In this document: in pieces, positions 11,280-21,302 of the stretch
Position numbering within the stretch: the first letter of the stretch is position 1
Layout: each line of letters opens with the position of its first letter
DNA from: Angiostrongylus vasorum
Lineage: Eukaryota; Nematoda; Chromadorea; Rhabditida; Metastrongylidae
DNA length: 64,000 nucleotides
Direction: 5' to 3'
NCBI GenBank assembly: GCA_018806985.1
Contig: JADANN010000116.1
Span: 191,501-255,500 of the forward strand
The notes under the pieces: model-generated
What the model was told of the DNA's origin: nothing
Database searches by the model: none
The model's input: the letters and a program-made list of their open reading frames with translations, nothing else
Position numbers and translations under genes: made by a program

Positions 11280-12302
11280 CAAAGTGTTCTACGTGCCTAG
11301 CCTTGTTATATATGTGAACTCTCAATTTTTTAAAAATTAAACTAATCTATATAAGACGCGTGTGAGAATTTGAACAACTCTGTAGATTTCCAGCCGATTT
11401 CACAAGTGGATGAAAAAGAGCTGATAAACGAATATACGCCTCTAGTTGAGCAGACTAAAATGAAGTGCGTTCTTTCTTCTTTCTTTCATAAAACTCTGAT
11501 TCCATTCTTACTCATCTTTTATTTATTTAAGTGCATCCAACGTATTTGTTTTTGCAGTGAGAACGCCAACATGGGTTTCAACAGCGGTGTTGCAAGCACT
11601 CATGAAGTCACAGGTGGGTATTCCTACGCTTACTTGGTGCAGTCCTGTAGAGTTCGCGCCCACTTACCAGTTAGTAGTAGATCGTTTGTGTCGTCATCCC
11701 ATACCGTGTCCAAGAAGTTCTTCAAACCGTGAAACATTAGAATTGAAAATTGTCTATGCGGTGTTTAATCATGGTGAAAATGCATATTGATGTAGTAAGA
11801 GTGGTTAGATATGTCGTCGTTGAGACCATGGTGTATCATAACTGAGCGAACTCACTTCCCAGTCAAGAACAGTACTACCATATTTAGATGCCTGGATGCC
11901 CAGTCTTCACCAGTAGTGTGCGGATCGTTACATCTCTTTTGTCCGCCTTTTCGTGGCAACCGTCGTCTATAGTGGTTGTCTTCTTCGAAAAATGGCGACG
12001 CCAAGGAGACGTGATGCATGATCTTTGAGTCGTTTCTGTTTGCGCACACAAATGATTGACCTGAGCCACGGACACGTCAGCGATCGTGTAGATGGTCGTC
12101 TAAGAGCATGCTTGCGTTTTCTTGGACCAATCCACAATTTTTTTCGTCCATCTATCGCTTGACCTTCTTATTATATTGTTTCATCATCGATGTTCATTTT
12201 CGTGGATCTCCAGGAAAAGCTCGGCTCCGAAGATCCAGTCTGCCCATTTCTTCTAAATGTGTGCACCGGTTAAATTTCAAAGACGTCGTTCAAGAGCTTT
12301 AA
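4009..12302 (+). CDS. Unrecognised multi-exon protein gene (C-terminal half modelled)
   Basis: Exons 4009..4107, 4372..~4507, 6062..6142, 6300..6500, 11394..11464, 11558..11613 and 12214..12302 are read on plus. From 6062 onward every junction keeps phase: 0/0, 0/0, 2/1, 1/2. Acceptors are TTTCAG, TTGTCAG, TTTCCAG, TTTTTGCAG and CTCCAG; donors include CCG/GTGAGA and ACAG/GTGGGT. The chain ends [10 protein letters not shown] and TAA. Recognisable pieces are [19 protein letters not shown], then [20 protein letters not shown], then [20 protein letters not shown]. The first two exons join in phase 0 and read [20 protein letters not shown] and then [20 protein letters not shown], which suggests a beta-rich region. 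Exons between 4507 and 6062 are missing. The 4.9-kb intron 6501-11393 contains the RTE element. I do not recognise the family. Confidence 0.5.
5217..5655 (-). mobile_element. Internally deleted RTE-type retrotransposon fragment
   Basis: Read on minus, 5655-5480 matches the post-endonuclease part of the element at 7347-10250 (compare 9370-9500). It then jumps directly to the C-terminal part (compare 7400-7590, ending near the GGTGATT end). About 1.8 kb of internal coding sequence, including the reverse transcriptase core, is absent. It carries frame breaks and is not functional. Confidence 0.75.
7060..7346 (-). repeat. Dispersed repeat D abutting the RTE 3' end
   Basis: On minus it begins just after the RTE tail with CTTGGATGCTTGGATG and runs through GGTTTTGCTGGTTTAGCTA, GTCACCACCACAGG and the GTGGATCAGAGGGAGATTTG region. 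Other copies are at 10826-11215, 24846-25112 and 39485-39880. The RTE copies at 5.2 and 48.6 kb end without it, so I treat it as a separate family inserted next to the RTE tail. Confidence 0.6.
7347..10250 (-). mobile_element. Degraded RTE-type non-LTR retrotransposon (endonuclease + reverse transcriptase)
   Basis: A minus-strand element whose single ORF is broken into pieces in different frames: about 10235-9590 for the endonuclease, 9150-8438 and 8399-8067 for the reverse transcriptase, and 7980-7380 for the C-terminus. The endonuclease part shows [20 protein letters not shown] and [11 protein letters not shown], where the catalytic GDFNA motif has become GNFNA. The RT part has [38 protein letters not shown] and FTDDIVLI (normally F/YADD). 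A final zinc-knuckle-free C-terminal part contains [14 protein letters not shown]. The 3' end carries a short ACAGGTGAT tandem, typical of RTE tails. Frameshifts and mutated motifs make it inactive. It sits in an intron of the plus-strand gene, antisense to it. Confidence 0.9.
10801..10820. repeat. (TA)n microsatellite
   Basis: About ten TA units, directly 5' of a repeat D copy. Confidence 0.9.
10826..11215 (+). repeat. Dispersed repeat D, near full length
   Basis: It starts CTTGGATACTTGGATC, runs through the CTGGTTGTGCGGGCCCC and GTCACCACCACAGGCAGTCG regions, and ends at CTACGATGAGGCGGTA. It is flanked on both sides by (TA)n tracts and is about 390 bp long. No ORF of note. Confidence 0.7.
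11216..11275. repeat. (TA)n microsatellite
   Basis: About 27 TA units with a few G substitutions, immediately 3' of repeat D. Confidence 0.95.
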
Positions 12303-12417
12303 TAGTTCTGCTTGCATACGTAAACTTGTCTACGTCATTCGAGAGATTCCAATGGCATACGTATACCTTAAGAATACTCAGTCATTACTTTTCTTACGTT
12401 GTCATGATTTGTAGGGG

Positions 12418-12546
12418 GCTTATAGCACAGTGGTGGTAACACCGATCATCATGGGTACGGAGGGTGGTTCGATGCCACTCCAGGTTCACCAAGCCTTTCA
12501 TTCTTTCGGGGGTCAGGAAATTGGTACCGTACTTGTCCGCGAAAAA
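12418..12546 (+). repeat. tRNA-derived SINE, family B head with shared body
   Basis: The head TAGCACAGTGGTGGTAACA is followed by GGTTCGATGCCACTC. It then passes into the same body as family A (CACCAAGCCTTTCATTC, AAATTGGTACCGTACTTGTC). The minus-strand copy at 32575-32722 has the same head, so two different heads use one body. Confidence 0.65.
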
Positions 12547-12559
12547 CAATCACTCTGTG

Positions 12560-13186
12560 CAATCCAAGTGGAAACACTCTAGCTCGGCAATCTCAGGGCT
12601 CCAGGAAGAATCGACTCGAACAGCATTCTACTACATCCAAGATAGAATGAAAATCCTCAATCAGTAGCCGAAGCCACACATAAACGTTGGAAAACCTTCA
12701 TGGATGATAGATGCGGGCAAATGAATCCAATGCGAAAAGTGCTGGGATCTGCATGGTAGATGGCAAAGACGGATCCTGTAAAACAAAATATAAAAGAATC
12801 ATTGTTTGTACAGTCTGTGCGTACCTAATGAAAAGTGAATAGACATGGACTTTATTGTGGCATATGGCCTCTTATAGAATTTTTTTCTACGGCATCTATT
12901 CAATTTGTTTGCAATTTCCAGTGCAGTGCAGTGTTGGCGAACCTATAACTCTGACTGAGATAACCGAACCATTGCTCACCTGCATGCTTTGCCAAGTAAA
13001 AGTGCCAGGCAACAAGTGCGATTTCATTGTTCATATCATTTCATTTCGAACGAGATTTATTTTGATATTTTTGAAGAGCTATTTAGTAATCTATCGGGAG
13101 AAAATTACAACTCGATTGATTCTTACGAAAACTTAAAAATCCATTCAGTAAAATCGCAGAGATGGTGGTTCCAGTGGGCAGTCTCT
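12560..13186. other. Gene-free stretch
   Basis: Small ORFs only, without convincing splice sites. Near 12690 a stretch (TTCATGGATGATAGATG) resembles one near 34530 and is probably part of a dispersed repeat. Confidence 0.35.
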
Positions 13187-13612
13187 ACTTTTGAATCACT
13201 GACTAGCCCACTATATCTTTGTACTCTTAAAAAAAAACTCTGTGAATCAGGGGAACGCAATTATTTCGCAGTTAGACACTTCTAGTTGGGTCCTTGCTTC
13301 CTACACGACTAGTTCTACCAATTCCTCGAAGGTCGCTGAACTGTCGTTGTTGGAATTGTTCTGTCAAAAAATGGAGTATTTTACTTTTTCCTGAAACGAC
13401 TTCCGTCAATTCAACGACTTTCAAGGAATTGGTAGAACTAGTCCTGTTGGAAGCAAGGGACCCAGCTAGGAAGTGTCTAGTTACGAAAGAACTGCGTTCC
13501 CCTCAATTCATAGTTTTTTTTTAAAGAGTATAATGATATTGTGGGCTAGCCAGTGATTCAAATTGGTCGTTTCAGGAAGAAGTAAAATATTCTACTTTTT
13601 TGACAGATGGGC
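13187..13612. repeat. Long palindromic repeat (MITE-like)
   Basis: The arm 13193-13345 is a close inverse of 13405-13562: GAATCACTGACTAGCCCA on the left matches TGGGCTAGCCAGTGATTC on the right, and GGGTCCTTGCTTCC matches GGAAGCAAGGGACC. The arms are about 155 bp with about 60 bp between them. Part of the centre (13364-13402, CTGTCAAAAAATGGAG...) recurs inverted at 13568-13612, so the structure is nested. It has no coding capacity. Confidence 0.8.
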
Positions 13613-15213
13613 ATAAAATTTGACAATGAAGTCAAAATTCAAACTCTATTCCTAAAAGAAAGAATCATCGATTGAATATTTGATGAAGATATTTGTAATC
13701 TTACTTATGGCCCTCTTAGATTCCCTCCAACTGCTCTTTAATATTTCAATCTTAATATTCGCAAAAAATCCTTGCGCAATCACATGTCCCAATAAAGTTG
13801 GGTGTTTCGGGCTATACAACGTTTGTAAATCTGTTCGATATTGTTTCCAAAGTGTTTTTTTTCAGAAAATCGCTAAGGGTACACGTCCAGATTCATTCTG
13901 GGAAACGGTATGGCTGTAACCATTGCCAATATTACACGGACCGCAAGTTTGACGTACGTTTCAGCCATGGATATTTGTAAAACGGTTGTCTAAGGAACTA
14001 AATAGAACTTTTCCTCAGTTTTCCCACCTCTCACAGTCTCATTTTCTCGCTTTATTTCTCCCTCTGTCTCTCTCTCTTTCTTCCCTTACTTTTGAAAGTC
14101 AATGTAAAGAAATCAAGGAGTTTATGTTGAAGATCGCATGTTGGACATCCAACATCGGACGTTAACATGACCAAACCTTGTGATCCAATCATCATTTTTC
14201 GTTCAAAAACCTACTCACTCACTTAACAGAAACTGCCGATTCTCATGAGGTTTGCGAATAAAAGGGCTGACGTGGTTAAACAGCACCTAATGTTAAGGTG
14301 AACAACCGCTAAAGAATAGATCGAGCTATTAACTATAGATGTCAAATCCAAAGTATCACATAATCTGACAGGTTAAGTAGCTTTAGTCATAAAGTCAAAA
14401 AGTTCATTTGTTGTCGAAAAAAGTTTTTTACGGTTTCCTTCTTTTCTTACTACTGGCATCACTTCCATTTAAGAATGTTATGTCCACAATTTAGATTCTT
14501 CTTCCCACATACGCGTATTACTTGCCTGGATTTTTGTCAAAAATTGGTTTCCTTGTTACTGGTATGACTAACCATTCTTAACGAATCGTACGCCATGTGG
14601 GTTCAGAGATTTGCACTAAAATCCCCCCTCGTTTGTTTCTGGAAACATCCAGAATTCAACAACACCATCATCAGACTCCCTTTCAGTAGAACCTTAGAAT
14701 TAACCAGTCAGAAGATGGTCATTGTTTCCCAGTCGTACCCGTTCTTTTGCTATTAGTCATATGAAAGCTAGAACAACAAATGTGGAGTTTGGTTAATCTT
14801 CAACTGGGACCTGGTTGAATTCTTCAACGAATCAATATTTGTTTGCGCATATTAGTGGATTGAATGAGAACTTTTGTACAACCGGGAAAGAAAAATGATC
14901 CTCTGCGTCGATTTTGCCAGGAAGGACCTGTAGTTGACTTCAGATCCACATGTAATTTCTACTGTTCAACGAGACGTATGTATTTCGTTTAATGGATTAC
15001 GACTGTTGTCTATATGAAACATTAAATGAACACGATTATAGGAGTCGAAAAAAAGCGTACTCGAGCAAAACATGAAGCCTTTCAGTAGGAACTCTCATTT
15101 CCAGACTAGAAAGTCGCTTTTTTAATTTATCTACTGCGAAACCTGAGAGCTACCTGATCAGGTAGACTATAAAAATCCATAGTGGTATTCTTTCTCCAAT
15201 GTCATTACTCCAG
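13613..15213. other. Gene-free stretch
   Basis: No supported exon. A pyrimidine-rich run lies at about 14020-14095. The rest is AT-rich without clear repeats to other parts of the window. Confidence 0.35.
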
Positions 15214-15858
15214 CTCGGAGATGCCTATATTTCCATGCAGAAGCACAGTCGATACCGTCCTAGAAGAAAACTTGTTTCAACATGAATACCTTACTTTGAT
15301 CTCCAAAGACAGGCAACTGCTGGAGATGACGGCTAATGAGAATCCTATGACAGGGTATTTCCAGGATGAAAAAATTCACTTGACCAGTAATAAGCCAGCG
15401 TCATTATCACACATACTGACTGCTTCCGGATAAGGTAGTGGTTGAGACAACCGTTAACAGCCAGCGATCAAATATTGTTTCTCAACAGAATTCCAAATCT
15501 TTTCTCTTAAATAATCATGGGCAAATCGAGGAAATTACGATAAAATCGGAAAGTGGACTTAAAACTTCATCAAAGAACTGCAGCATTGCACTCGGTACAG
15601 AACTGCCCATGGAAAAATTCTTCTTAAGTATTTTCCTTTCCAGAAACTCCATACCAAACCCAAAACCATTTCTGGAGAGGAAAAAACTTCTTCGAACTGA
15701 AAGCCACGAACAAATTCGTTCTTTGCAACTTACTTGACAGCATTACTACTAGGGAAAATTCCTCACCGTGTCTACGGTTATTTTGTCAAAGAATTTTTCG
15801 AGAAATTTCAACGAAGAAAGGGCTCCAAAAGATCAATGAAAAGAGGAAAGCGATATTG
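15214..15858 (+). pseudogene. Decayed coding tract open in three successive frames
   Basis: After an acceptor-like CTCCAG at 15213 the plus strand is open through TVDTVLEENLFQHEYLTLIS to a stop at 15433. It is then open in the next frame through VETTVNSQRSNIVSQQNSKS to about 15626, and then in the third frame from about 15645 through HFWRGKNFFELKATNKFVLC to a stop at 15858. Each segment has coding-like composition, which suggests one former ORF broken by two frameshifts rather than three genes. No family is recognised; further coding-like scraps continue to about 16460. Confidence 0.4.
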
Positions 15859-16484
15859 TGATGTGGTCAGAAGGATTTTCAATTCATGAAAAAATCTTCG
15901 ATGCGATGTTATGATAACGCGGTTAGAAAAGGGTTTCTTGGATTCAGAGGCCAAATCCTACTTTATATGCTACTGGACAAACAACAACACAATGTTTTGC
16001 ATTTGAGGCCGTTCGGACGTTCTAACCACGTCGTAGACTTTTATAAGCATATAAAATATCAACCAATCACAGAGCGTTAATGGCTTAACTAAACAAGAAA
16101 CTCAGCCACCTTCACACAGATACGGCAAAAATATCGGTTTTTGAGATTCAGCCAAATAAGTAGTGAAGGCATCAGTGGATCGGATATAATAAAAAGGAGT
16201 TGACGATAGATGAGAACGAAGATAGAGTTAACTCCATAAATATGCAAGCACTACGTGGAGGTGAACACTTATAAAACAACTGGAGGTAGCTCGTATCAGA
16301 TTTACGTGCGCTTAGATGTGATGTGTAAACAAGGGAGTGTGGTACTCCTGGATTCCACAGTGCGTGAAGCAGTTAAAAACAAATGGAAAGCTAAACGGAA
16401 ATGTGTAAACCCAGTAATGGGCCTTTGTGAAAAAGGAATTCTTCGAAGATATTCTTAGTAGTGGTTTGATTCCTGAAAAGTTCC

Positions 16485-16865
16485 TCAGCTAGTTGTTATC
16501 GAAAGCCTAGAAAAAAAGTGGTAGCTGCCGAAGATCCAACGAGTGTGGTGTTTCCGAGTGTGAGTAAGGCTTCGAGTACCATTAATCCTTTGCTCTACTA
16601 GTTGTGTAACATACGGTCGACCATTGCAGTGCGAAAGCATTTCACCATTTCTACTGGCCATGTTGGTATGCATTTTGGTGCATTTCATCAATTTCGTGAT
16701 GTCATCTCTGCCAAGGACGTATGAAGCGCTGTGCTTAGAGATCTCTGAGGATGAAAAGCACTGACCTAATATATCAGCAGGCCACCTGAAGTTGTATAGG
16801 CTACATGTGATTTCATCAACAGTAATGATGCGTAGCGCCTTCCCCCTAAGATTGGTCCACGCCAA
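16485..16865 (-). pseudogene. Mariner-like transposase relic
   Basis: A 126-codon minus-strand open frame without a plausible gene structure. Its second half reads GRPYVTQLVEQRINGTRSL followed by a stretch ending GSYHFFSRLS. This aligns by eye with the mariner catalytic region, which normally reads DNARPHVA...; the catalytic aspartate is replaced (HCNGRPY). The preceding part is consistent with the region before that motif. Other parts of the element were not delimited, so this is a fragment. Confidence 0.5.
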
Positions 16866-17906
16866 GCTCTTTATCCTTTACTCTTCTATCTTTCTCTTTT
16901 TGTGACCAGTTTGCCAATTTTTTCCAATAGCAATTACCGTTTATCAAAAAAGGTTTTGGGAAGTGCTTAAAAAGTCCATACCGTTCCAGAAACATGAAAC
17001 TTTGCGATTGTTCAAAACACGATCGAGATCGTGGCGATGATCTTCTCGCAACTATTTGTTCATTTTATGCAGCATCCCCCTTTAACGAGCTTTGCATCTT
17101 TCCAGTACAACCCAAATGACAAACGATCCATGAATCCTAAATTCTGAGCTTTTCTACACCATTTTCATTGGCTTTTCGAGGGCCTGCGTTGATTATCGGT
17201 TTCAGAAGGTCGTTCTCCCCTGTTGATATGCGTCTATAAATTCTCCATCTTTAATTCTGATATCTTGGGAAAAAACTTTAAAGAACATCTTTGGATTATC
17301 ATGGCAACCAGCTTAAAGCCATTGTGAATTAAACCTCGGGAAGAGTATAACATGCGAATTATTGAGCAAGAGATAAGCTTTAAAGTGATCTACAGCAGAA
17401 GTATAAGCAAGGAACAACTAGTACGAAATGTATCCGTAAATTTCATGGTGACGAAATCCACCGTTACTTTTGCAAACATATTATTTACATGGTTACAAAA
17501 ACCATTGTGATCAAAGCCGTCAATTGATAAGGCATAAAAAAGATAGCGAGAAGAAATTGTTGAGCAAAGACTCAGTGAGCATTTCTAGTTCATCCGTCAT
17601 CTTCGGAGACGCCACGAGGGCGAACCAGATCCTGCGGTTGGTCTTCGTCCCCACTGGATGACCATGCTCCATTCGTGTTTTCCGTCTTACGTTAATTCCA
17701 GTAAATTACCGAAAATCCGTCGTTCGAAGATCACCGCTACGAAATCCACTGAACACAAACAAGTGAGTTTTCTTTCTGCAGTCAGTAATTCAAGAGGGAA
17801 ACTTGCGTACTTTCTGTGGCGCATATAATAGCTTAAGCAAAAAGAACTTCTTAGAGCTATCCCTCTCTCCGTTTCCAACCAATTTTAATATAGAAATTTC
17901 GAAGAG

Positions 17907-18180
17907 CACGTGTGGCGCAGTGGTCGGAGGCGTCCTGCAACACGCACGTGGAATCGATCCCAGCGCCCAAGCTCAACAAACCCTCCATTCCCTCGGGTTC
18001 GGCAAATTCGTACCCGACTTGTCTGGGAGGATAGCAGAACTGGCTCGATATATCGGTGCGCCACCGCGAGCCATTGTAAAGGCCAGATGTGCATTCAATC
18101 ACCTCTAAACGATGTTTAGTGAAGTGGAATGCATGGCGTATCCCTCAAAGATTGATAAACGCCGAAAGCTTTATCCTTCA
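17907..18180 (+). repeat. tRNA-derived SINE, family A
   Basis: Near-complete copy: TGTGGCGCAGTGG head, GGAATCGATCCC box, the body with CTTGTCTGGGAGGATAGCAG, and the end GCCGAAAGCTTTATCCTT. Confidence 0.85.
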
Positions 18181-18645
18181 TCTTTTGAGTTTCGAGAATC
18201 GATCGTTTTTTTTGTCTCAGCTTCACATATCCATGAAATAATCGCAAAAGAATTTCGCAACTACCCAAAAGAACACACAGAAATCAGATTTAGTGCCCTA
18301 TTGGAAGAATATAAGTAGAAACAGTGGCTTTAGATGGCTAGAACGATCCCTCCGATTTGTTTGACTAATTAATCCCACCGTGGGCACAAGGAGTGACATC
18401 TACATCGGACAGACGTTAAAAATAAACGATGATTTTACGCAAAACCAAAGGATAAAGGTGTTGAGCAACGATCTCAATTTCATCGACATCATTACAGAAA
18501 CGCTGTGAAGATCGTTCGTTGGCTCCGCTACCAACTGCCGCCGATTGTTCCTCCATAATTTGTTGATCATCTCAATAATTATCGAGTATTTTTTACCAAT
18601 AGATTTTACTCATACTTCCTTTCTAATCGACATATTATTGCATAT

Positions 18646-18651
18646 TTTATT
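18646..18651 (-). terminator. Poly(A) signal AATAAA of the sipa-1 homologue
   Basis: AATAAA on the minus strand, 17-22 nt beyond the TGA stop at 18668-18670, in the usual nematode position for a cleavage signal. Confidence 0.8.
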
Positions 18652-18667
18652 TCCTTAATAGTAAGAG

Positions 18668-21302
18668 TCATCTTTTATCCAGTTGTATCCTGAGCCGTTC
18701 AAGTTCTCTTCTTGTATTCTCGTGGGATTGACGCTCCTGGAATACACTTGCTTTCGAGAAAAAAAATCGATTATAGAAATACAGAGTTAAATTATCTCAG
18801 AGAAAAATAGGTAGTTTGACTTTTCCGCGTAGTTCAATTACAAGCGACGTTTCGCTGTAACGTACATGGCAAGAAAAAAACTCACATGCAATAATTGTTT
18901 TCTGAGTTGCTTTACCAATATTTCTAGTGTTCTCTTCTCTTGATATGCTCGTTCAAGATTTTGTTGGCAACGTACAAATTCGGTAGTCTCTTGTTCGCTA
19001 ATTGATTCACGTGCCGAGAGCGATGCCTGAAGGAGGGACAAATCAGCACATACGAGGAAAAAAATGCAGACATTTGCACCAACCGCCTTTCCAGCTTGTT
19101 CAGACCCAGAAAAAAAAGAGGTTTTCCGCTAAGGAAAAAAATGCAAGCTGTTTTCCTCGGAGTTTAGAAACAGCCGCTTTAAAGACGCTCACATGTCGCG
19201 TCATCACCCACACCAAATTTCCTCATAGCTTAACTTATTTCACCTTCTATCACCTACCTTGGTTGGTTGATTTCATCCACATTGGTTGCACATGCATATG
19301 CTACCTTTAAAACCACAAATTCTTTTACCCACTTCAATTATTAGATTTTATAAATTACAGGCATGTATCTGTGTAAAAAGAAATGTTATCACAACACCCG
19401 ATTCCCGTTGTGTGTGTTTTCATAACGAAGGGACATAATTATGGACCAATACGATTCTTACGCATTCTGTGTGTCTGATGATTCCCATCACAGAAAAAAC
19501 AACCGCTAACGCTCCTTACGGTGCATAGAAAGTGAACCTCCAGTATAGGTAATAGCGGTTAAGAGCCCACCTATGAATCCGAGTTTTGCTTATATCTCTG
19601 CGTCCTTGTCGTTGTATTCCATGTCCTATCCTGCCATCGAAAAGGAACAAGCAGTAAAATAGAAAGCTAAGACGTTGCTGTTCAAAGCGTTGAAAACAAG
19701 CTGCAGAGCACTAATGATGTTTTGCCGAAGGAGGGTTATGTGGGCGTAAGAAATCTCGAGTTATCAGTCATTTCAATTAATTTCCCTTTTTCAAGAACGT
19801 TGTGACTCGAGCACTTGGCCATAAAGTTTCCATTAGTCCTTGCTACACGCTAGAGCTGATCAACTCTGAGCCCTACGTGCCGAAAACACCGGAAAAGCAG
19901 TATACATTTCGAATGAGTCCCTCTAGCTCTACCAAGCTCTATCGTAGAGATGAGCGTCCTTCCTAACGACTTCGAGCCCCCTCCCACATACATGGCCGTT
20001 ACATGATTGCGAGATGAGCCAAAGTAGGATACAAATCATGCACGCTGGTACACACACGTCTACCTGAATGAACACATATGGGAAGCAATAGATTAATCCG
20101 GAGCTGCAGATAGAAAGGGCTTACAACATGTAGAAGATAGGTAGGTCGCGCGCGCTATTCATAAATAAAGAACTAAAGATCATGATTTGGTGAAAGCTCA
20201 TAATGTTGGCAAAATCAAACTTCTGGAATTCCTCAAAGACTTATCGTCGGAAGACTATCAGGCATATCAATGCCACACTTTTTATATCTCTGGCTCTGCC
20301 GGCAATTTCCTTACACAAGTAGTACATCTACATCTTCTTATGTAGGATATGTTTGTTCCGTAGTCCCGAACTGAGGAAAAGTAAAGGCGAAAAAAAAGGG
20401 AAGACAATGAACGACACGTTTCACCACATAAAAATATGATGTACGTTTGGTTTTATAAACAAAAGCCATATACGAAACATATAATTATGTAGAACCTCAA
20501 ACCTTTTTGTTCTCCCTAAAAGTTCCCGATCGAAGATATTCGTCCGACTGAGCACGGAGCAGTGGCTTTGGTGGATTCAACGTCAGACACATGTGGTCTT
20601 GGATAGAAGCGTGTTGATTCGTCGGATCGGATGCCGTATTGGAGAAGCAACTGAAACGAAGCAGAAAATCCTGCGATATTCACCTATGATCAATCCTGAT
20701 GCTAAATTTGTGTAGTACAATTGAAGTACTACATAATCGTCCTAGAGAGAATGCATGTCTTTCTTGGCCAACTTACACTTTGCAAATGATCGGAGCACTA
20801 CTACATATTCATTGTCCATAATGAAGTGCTTTCTTTATATCAGTAACATTGCGAACGATCTAAGTATTGGCCTTAGTGCAGAAACTAGAAAGACGGAGCT
20901 GACTAGTATTCAGGGACTGTGACAGTACTCCTAGCCAAAGTGCGTTCTCACCAAGCAGTATTATTTTTCATTCCGTCCATTCGTTGTTTCATGGCAGTAA
21001 AAGTAAACGAACGATCCTCTAACGAACTAGCCGGACTGCTTGCCGGAGATGTACCGTACTCCCTATTACGCATTCGAAACATTTCCTGGTAGCTGAAAAA
21101 CCGCTGATTAATCATAGTGTTTTTAGGCTAATGGACACCCCTTCAGCCTCTCATGATATTTCAGTAAGACAGATAAGTCTACGAATGGTCAATATCGTCA
21201 ATTTTTTTAATATCGACAAACCTGATAGGCTGTTTAGCAAACGCATCCGGGGTCATCATGTGTTCAACGCCTTTAACGGCAGGGCAATGGGGATCTTCGC
21301 AT
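18668..21302 (-). CDS. sipa-1: sipa-1 C-terminal exons with coiled coil
   Basis: Exons 21302-21222, 21092-20952 and 20650-20503 encode a low-conservation linker ([20 protein letters not shown]; then [18 protein letters not shown]). The last two exons, 19026-18886 and 18736-18668, both in phase 0, encode a coiled coil: [34 protein letters not shown] and [20 protein letters not shown] before the stop. This matches the C-terminal leucine zipper of SIPA1-family proteins in place and type. The exon at 21302 is the least certain. Confidence 0.75.

Noticed and set aside
16485..16865. Host gene on the minus strand
   Set aside because: The C-terminal half resembles a decayed mariner catalytic region, so I call it a transposase relic.
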